DNA of 64,000 nucleotides from Cacajao melanocephalus. Lineage: Eukaryota; Chordata; Mammalia; Primates; Pitheciidae. Shown here piece after piece: positions 61,381-64,000 of the stretch. The position numbers and the translations under genes were made by a program. How positions within the stretch are numbered: the first letter of the stretch is position 1; each line of letters begins with the position of its first letter. The notes under the pieces are model-generated. The model made no database searches. It was not told the origin of the DNA and was given only the letters and a program-made list of their open reading frames with translations. Location: positions 1-64,000 of the forward strand of contig CAUYLG010048140.1 of the NCBI GenBank assembly GCA_963573385.1. Direction: 5' to 3'.

Positions 61381-61924
61381 TTCCAATTCTTTTTCTTGTA
61401 GTTAATCATTTTTTGTTTTTTATCGCAATTTGACTGCCTGTGCTAAAATGTTATCCATATGGTACTTCCTTAAGGCAGCTAATATTTAAAACCTCTCATA
61501 TTAAGAAGCCGAGGGAGATTTTTAGTATTGTCACCTTAGAGATGGCAGTTCTGGCACAGGTATTTAATTTTGAGATCTCAAAATACCAGCAGAAAAATTA
61601 TCCCCTAGAGAGTGAGGAATCTGGAAAGTGTTTTTGACAGATCTACCACATTCTTATACCACAAATGCTGCCACGTTGTTCTTTCTCCTCCTCCCCTTTC
61701 CTTAGCAATAACACAAACTGTATTAATCAGCCAGATAATGGCAGTGGTGAGTGGTGTTGATGAGAGGCTCCACTGTGCTGACTGTGCTCACCCTCCCAGA
61801 GGTATGACTTGAGGTGGGAAAAATGGAAACCAGAATGTGGCTCCTTTAAAGATGACACATCTATGTCTCCACCAAAGGGGACTCATATTTGTATTGTTTT
61901 CAAAGCACTGTATTTTCCTACACT
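61381..61924. other. Unique DNA
   Basis: No gene recognised; short frames without domains. Confidence 0.45.
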
Positions 61925-62005
61925 TTGCCACTCAGAAAAGCTCAGAGAGGTTGAAACGGTTAAACAGCTGGCAAAAGGTTGCACACCTTGGTGGCTCTTA
62001 TATTT
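61925..62005 (-). mobile_element. MIR fragment
   Basis: AAGCTCAGAGAGGTTGAAAC then AACAGCTGGCAAAAGGTTGC resembles the MIR core in reverse. Confidence 0.6.
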
Positions 62006-62174
62006 CTGATTTGCATCCCAGGATTCTTGGCACCATAATTTGGATAAGGTTGAGCTTTGGTCAAGTTAGAAACTCTATACACCGGAGTTCTTGTAAACTG
62101 ACCACAGTTCCAGTCCCAGCTTCTAGTTTTTCTAAGTGAGAGGCTCACTATGTACATAGCCTCAGACTCTCAGC

Positions 62175-62545
62175 TCATTCAGTCACTCAATACAAATTTC
62201 ATGAACATTGGACTAGCTATGAAGAAACAGTAATGGACAAAACAAAAGAAAAAAAGTCCTGTCTTCAGAGAGCTCACAGTTTAGGGGGAAACAGATAATC
62301 AAATATGTAATAACAATGAAATGTGATGAGTGTGGTGATAGGTGTCAGAACATACATTGAGTCTCTATCCTCTCTGTTGAGGAGGGCTCCCTGAAAAAGC
62401 CATGTTTAAGCCTACACCTAAAAGATGAGTAAGAATAAGATAAGTGGAGAGAGAGTGAGCAGGCAGGAGAGTGTTCCAGGCAGTGGGAGTGGTATGCAGA
62501 GGCCTGGAGAACAGAAGCAATGTGAGGATGGTGTGAGACAGAGCA
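62175..62545 (-). mobile_element. LINE-2 3' region
   Basis: CAGAGAGCTCACAGTTTAGG, GAGGGCTCCCTGAAAAAGCC, AGAGTGTTCCAGGCAGTGGG and GTATGCAGAGGCCTGGAGA follow L2 in reverse, in order. Confidence 0.88.
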
Positions 62546-62886
62546 GGACTAAAATGCAGGGATGCATGAGACAGGTCAATAATTTTGTGCCTCTTCAAAC
62601 TAATCTTTTGACATATCTTAAAAATATTTATTTAAAGGAGAGGTTTATTAAGTCTGGAGAAAATGTAGTAAAATGTAGTGGGGTGGGGAGAATGCTGGTG
62701 GCTCCCCGGTGATTCCTTTGTGATCCTAAACAGAGGCATGACTTGGCCCCTGATCTGCAAAGCAAATCAGCCAAACAAAAGGCCTGTACCTAAGAGGACC
62801 TGCCCTCCTTAGAAGCAGTTTAATGACCATTGTGAATGAAGCAACTCCACGGGACTCTTGTCCCCTCCTCCCACTCACCACCCTAG
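62546..62886. other. Unique DNA
   Basis: Nothing recognised. Confidence 0.4.
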
Positions 62887-62903
62887 GAAGCTTCATGATT
62901 TCT

Positions 62904-63208
62904 TTTTTCTTTCTTTTCTTTTTTTTGAAACAGTGTTCCACTCTTGTTGCCCAGGACAGAGTGCAATGGCGCTCTCTTGGCTCACTGCAACCTCCACCTC
63001 TCTAGTTCAAGCAATTCTCCTGCCTCAGCCTCCTGAGTAGCTGGGATTACAGGCGCCCGCCACAATGCCTGGATAGTTTTTTTTGTATTTTTAGTGAGAT
63101 GGAGTTTCACTATGTTGGCCAGGCTGGTCTCAAACTCCAGACCTCGTGATCCATCCCCCCAGCCTCCCAGAGAGCTGGGATTCCAGGCATAAGCCACCAC
63201 GCCCGGCC
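62904..63208 (-). mobile_element. Alu SINE, dimeric
   Basis: Complete. The 17-bp target duplication is GAAGCTTCATGATTTCT (62887-62903) against GAAGCTTCATTATTTCT (63209-63225). Confidence 0.95.
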
Positions 63209-63454
63209 GAAGCTTCATTATTTCTATCTCGTGGCATTTATATTTTTTGTATTAGCACTCTTCCTGACTGGCTGGCTTTCCCAAATTCTGGCTTGATGAG
63301 AGGGAGATATGAGGCTGAAGAACTGGCAGGGCCAAGAGTGTGAAGTTCACACATAGCTCACTCACTGGGCTGAGTCTTCAGGCCCATGCACAAGAACACA
63401 TCTAGACTAACTGCTGATGTGGGAGCCGCCATGTGTAAAAGAGCTGCAGTCCTC

Positions 63455-63625
63455 GAACCTCCTTCACTAGAAAATCAAGGAGGCTTTTAAAAATACATAT
63501 TCCTTGGTCCCATTCCCGACATACTTAAAATCATCATTTCTACGGATAAGACTTTGGAATTTGTGTTTTCAGAGTTCTTTCTGGGTGAATCTGGTATTAA
63601 CGCTGGGGCTCACTGGACTCTGTTG
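63455..63625 (+). mobile_element. MER5A-like DNA transposon (hAT, Charlie group)
   Basis: AAGGAGGCTTTTAAAAATAC, TTCCTTGGTCCCATTCCCGA, TTTGGAATTTGTGTTTTCAG and AATCTGGTATTAACGCTGGG match MER5A in sense, in order, with wear. Confidence 0.65.
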
Positions 63626-63639
63626 TAAAAAGTATACAT

Positions 63640-63880
63640 TTCAGAGCCAGTAAAACTTCAGTTCAAACTCTGGCTCCAGCATTTACCTGTGAGATCTTGG
63701 CAAGTAGTTGTTTCATTTTGTTTTGTTTTGGCTGAGTTTCAGTTACCCCAGCTAAAAAGGAAGGGGAGGAGAAGGAGGAGGTGGGGTGGGGCAGGAGAGG
63801 GGGAGGAAGAAATAACATGGCTAACCTCATATTATTAAAGGGTTAAATGAGATCATTAATAGCTAGTACCTGACCCAGTA
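63640..63880 (+). mobile_element. MIR with an internal GA-rich expansion
   Basis: GTTCAAACTCTGGCTCCAGC, TGAGATCTTGGCAAGTAGTT and GGCTGAGTTTCAGTTACCCC give the 5' core. CTAACCTCATATTATTAAAG and GGTTAAATGAGATCATTAAT give the 3' half. A purine tract at 63754-63812 sits between them. Confidence 0.82.
63754..63812. repeat. GA-rich low-complexity tract
   Basis: Pure or nearly pure purines (GGAGGAGAAGGAGGAGGTGG and onward) replacing the TGGGGATAATAAT part of the MIR. Confidence 0.85.
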
Positions 63881-64000
63881 GTCTGTAGCAGTAGTAGTCC
63901 CTATATGACCTGACCTTACCTTCCCAGGATGCCAAGCTCAGTTCTGGAACTAGCTCCACCTGCAGCCCTACTTGCCCTCTGCTTTTATTTCCCAAGAACT
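63881..64000. other. Unique DNA to the window end
   Basis: Nothing recognised. Confidence 0.4.

Overview
This is primate, almost certainly human or great-ape, nuclear DNA. The diagnosis rests on about sixty Alu-related SINE sequences on both strands, many still flanked by target-site duplications (TSDs). Alongside them are a 7SL RNA retropseudogene, LINE-1, LINE-2 and MIR fragments, LTRs of primate ERV1 type and a MER5A-like DNA transposon. I found no protein-coding gene, exon set, tRNA, snRNA or CpG island that I can support. Nearly all open reading frames are chance frames, many of them running through antisense Alus. The window is best read as intergenic or deep-intronic sequence. No bacterial-style operon, CRISPR array or defence system is present.

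Layout. 1-7100: Alus, L2 and MIR pieces and unique AT-rich DNA. 7120-9095: one long antisense LINE-2 copy, interrupted by a full Alu and by a 305-bp composite insertion built from two nearby segments. 9100-13520: dense Alus, then a 5'-truncated LINE-1 3' end carrying three Alus, then an older LINE-1 3' end. 13536-21290: mostly unique DNA with MIR and L2 relics. 21290-22433: a MER5A-like copy and an antisense solo LTR (MER4-like ERV1). 22470-34250: alternating Alus in both orientations, including one nested pair, ending in an antisense L2. 34333-34732: an Alu with an apparent 3' transduction. 34733-46560: mixed unique DNA, Alus, an old LTR-like segment and a (TG)n tract. 46563-46908: the 7SL retropseudogene. 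46909-53600: LINE-1, MIR and L2 relics and a HERV-H (LTR7-like) LTR that splits a MIR. 53604-64000: more Alus, including a left-monomer Alu with a C-rich expansion, a palindromic DNA-transposon-like element split by an Alu, and MIR, L2 and MER5A relics at the end.

How the parts relate. The elements do not act together. The window is a layered record of insertions: L2 and MIR oldest, then L1M and MER5A, then LTRs and L1, then Alus, some landing inside or in the tails of earlier Alus. The most unusual event is the composite insertion at 7325-7629. It copied the A-tail of an existing Alu, so it is younger than that Alu. Repeat family names are from memory of consensus sequences and were not checked against a library; Alu, 7SL, L2, MIR and L1 calls are firm, LTR subfamily names less so.
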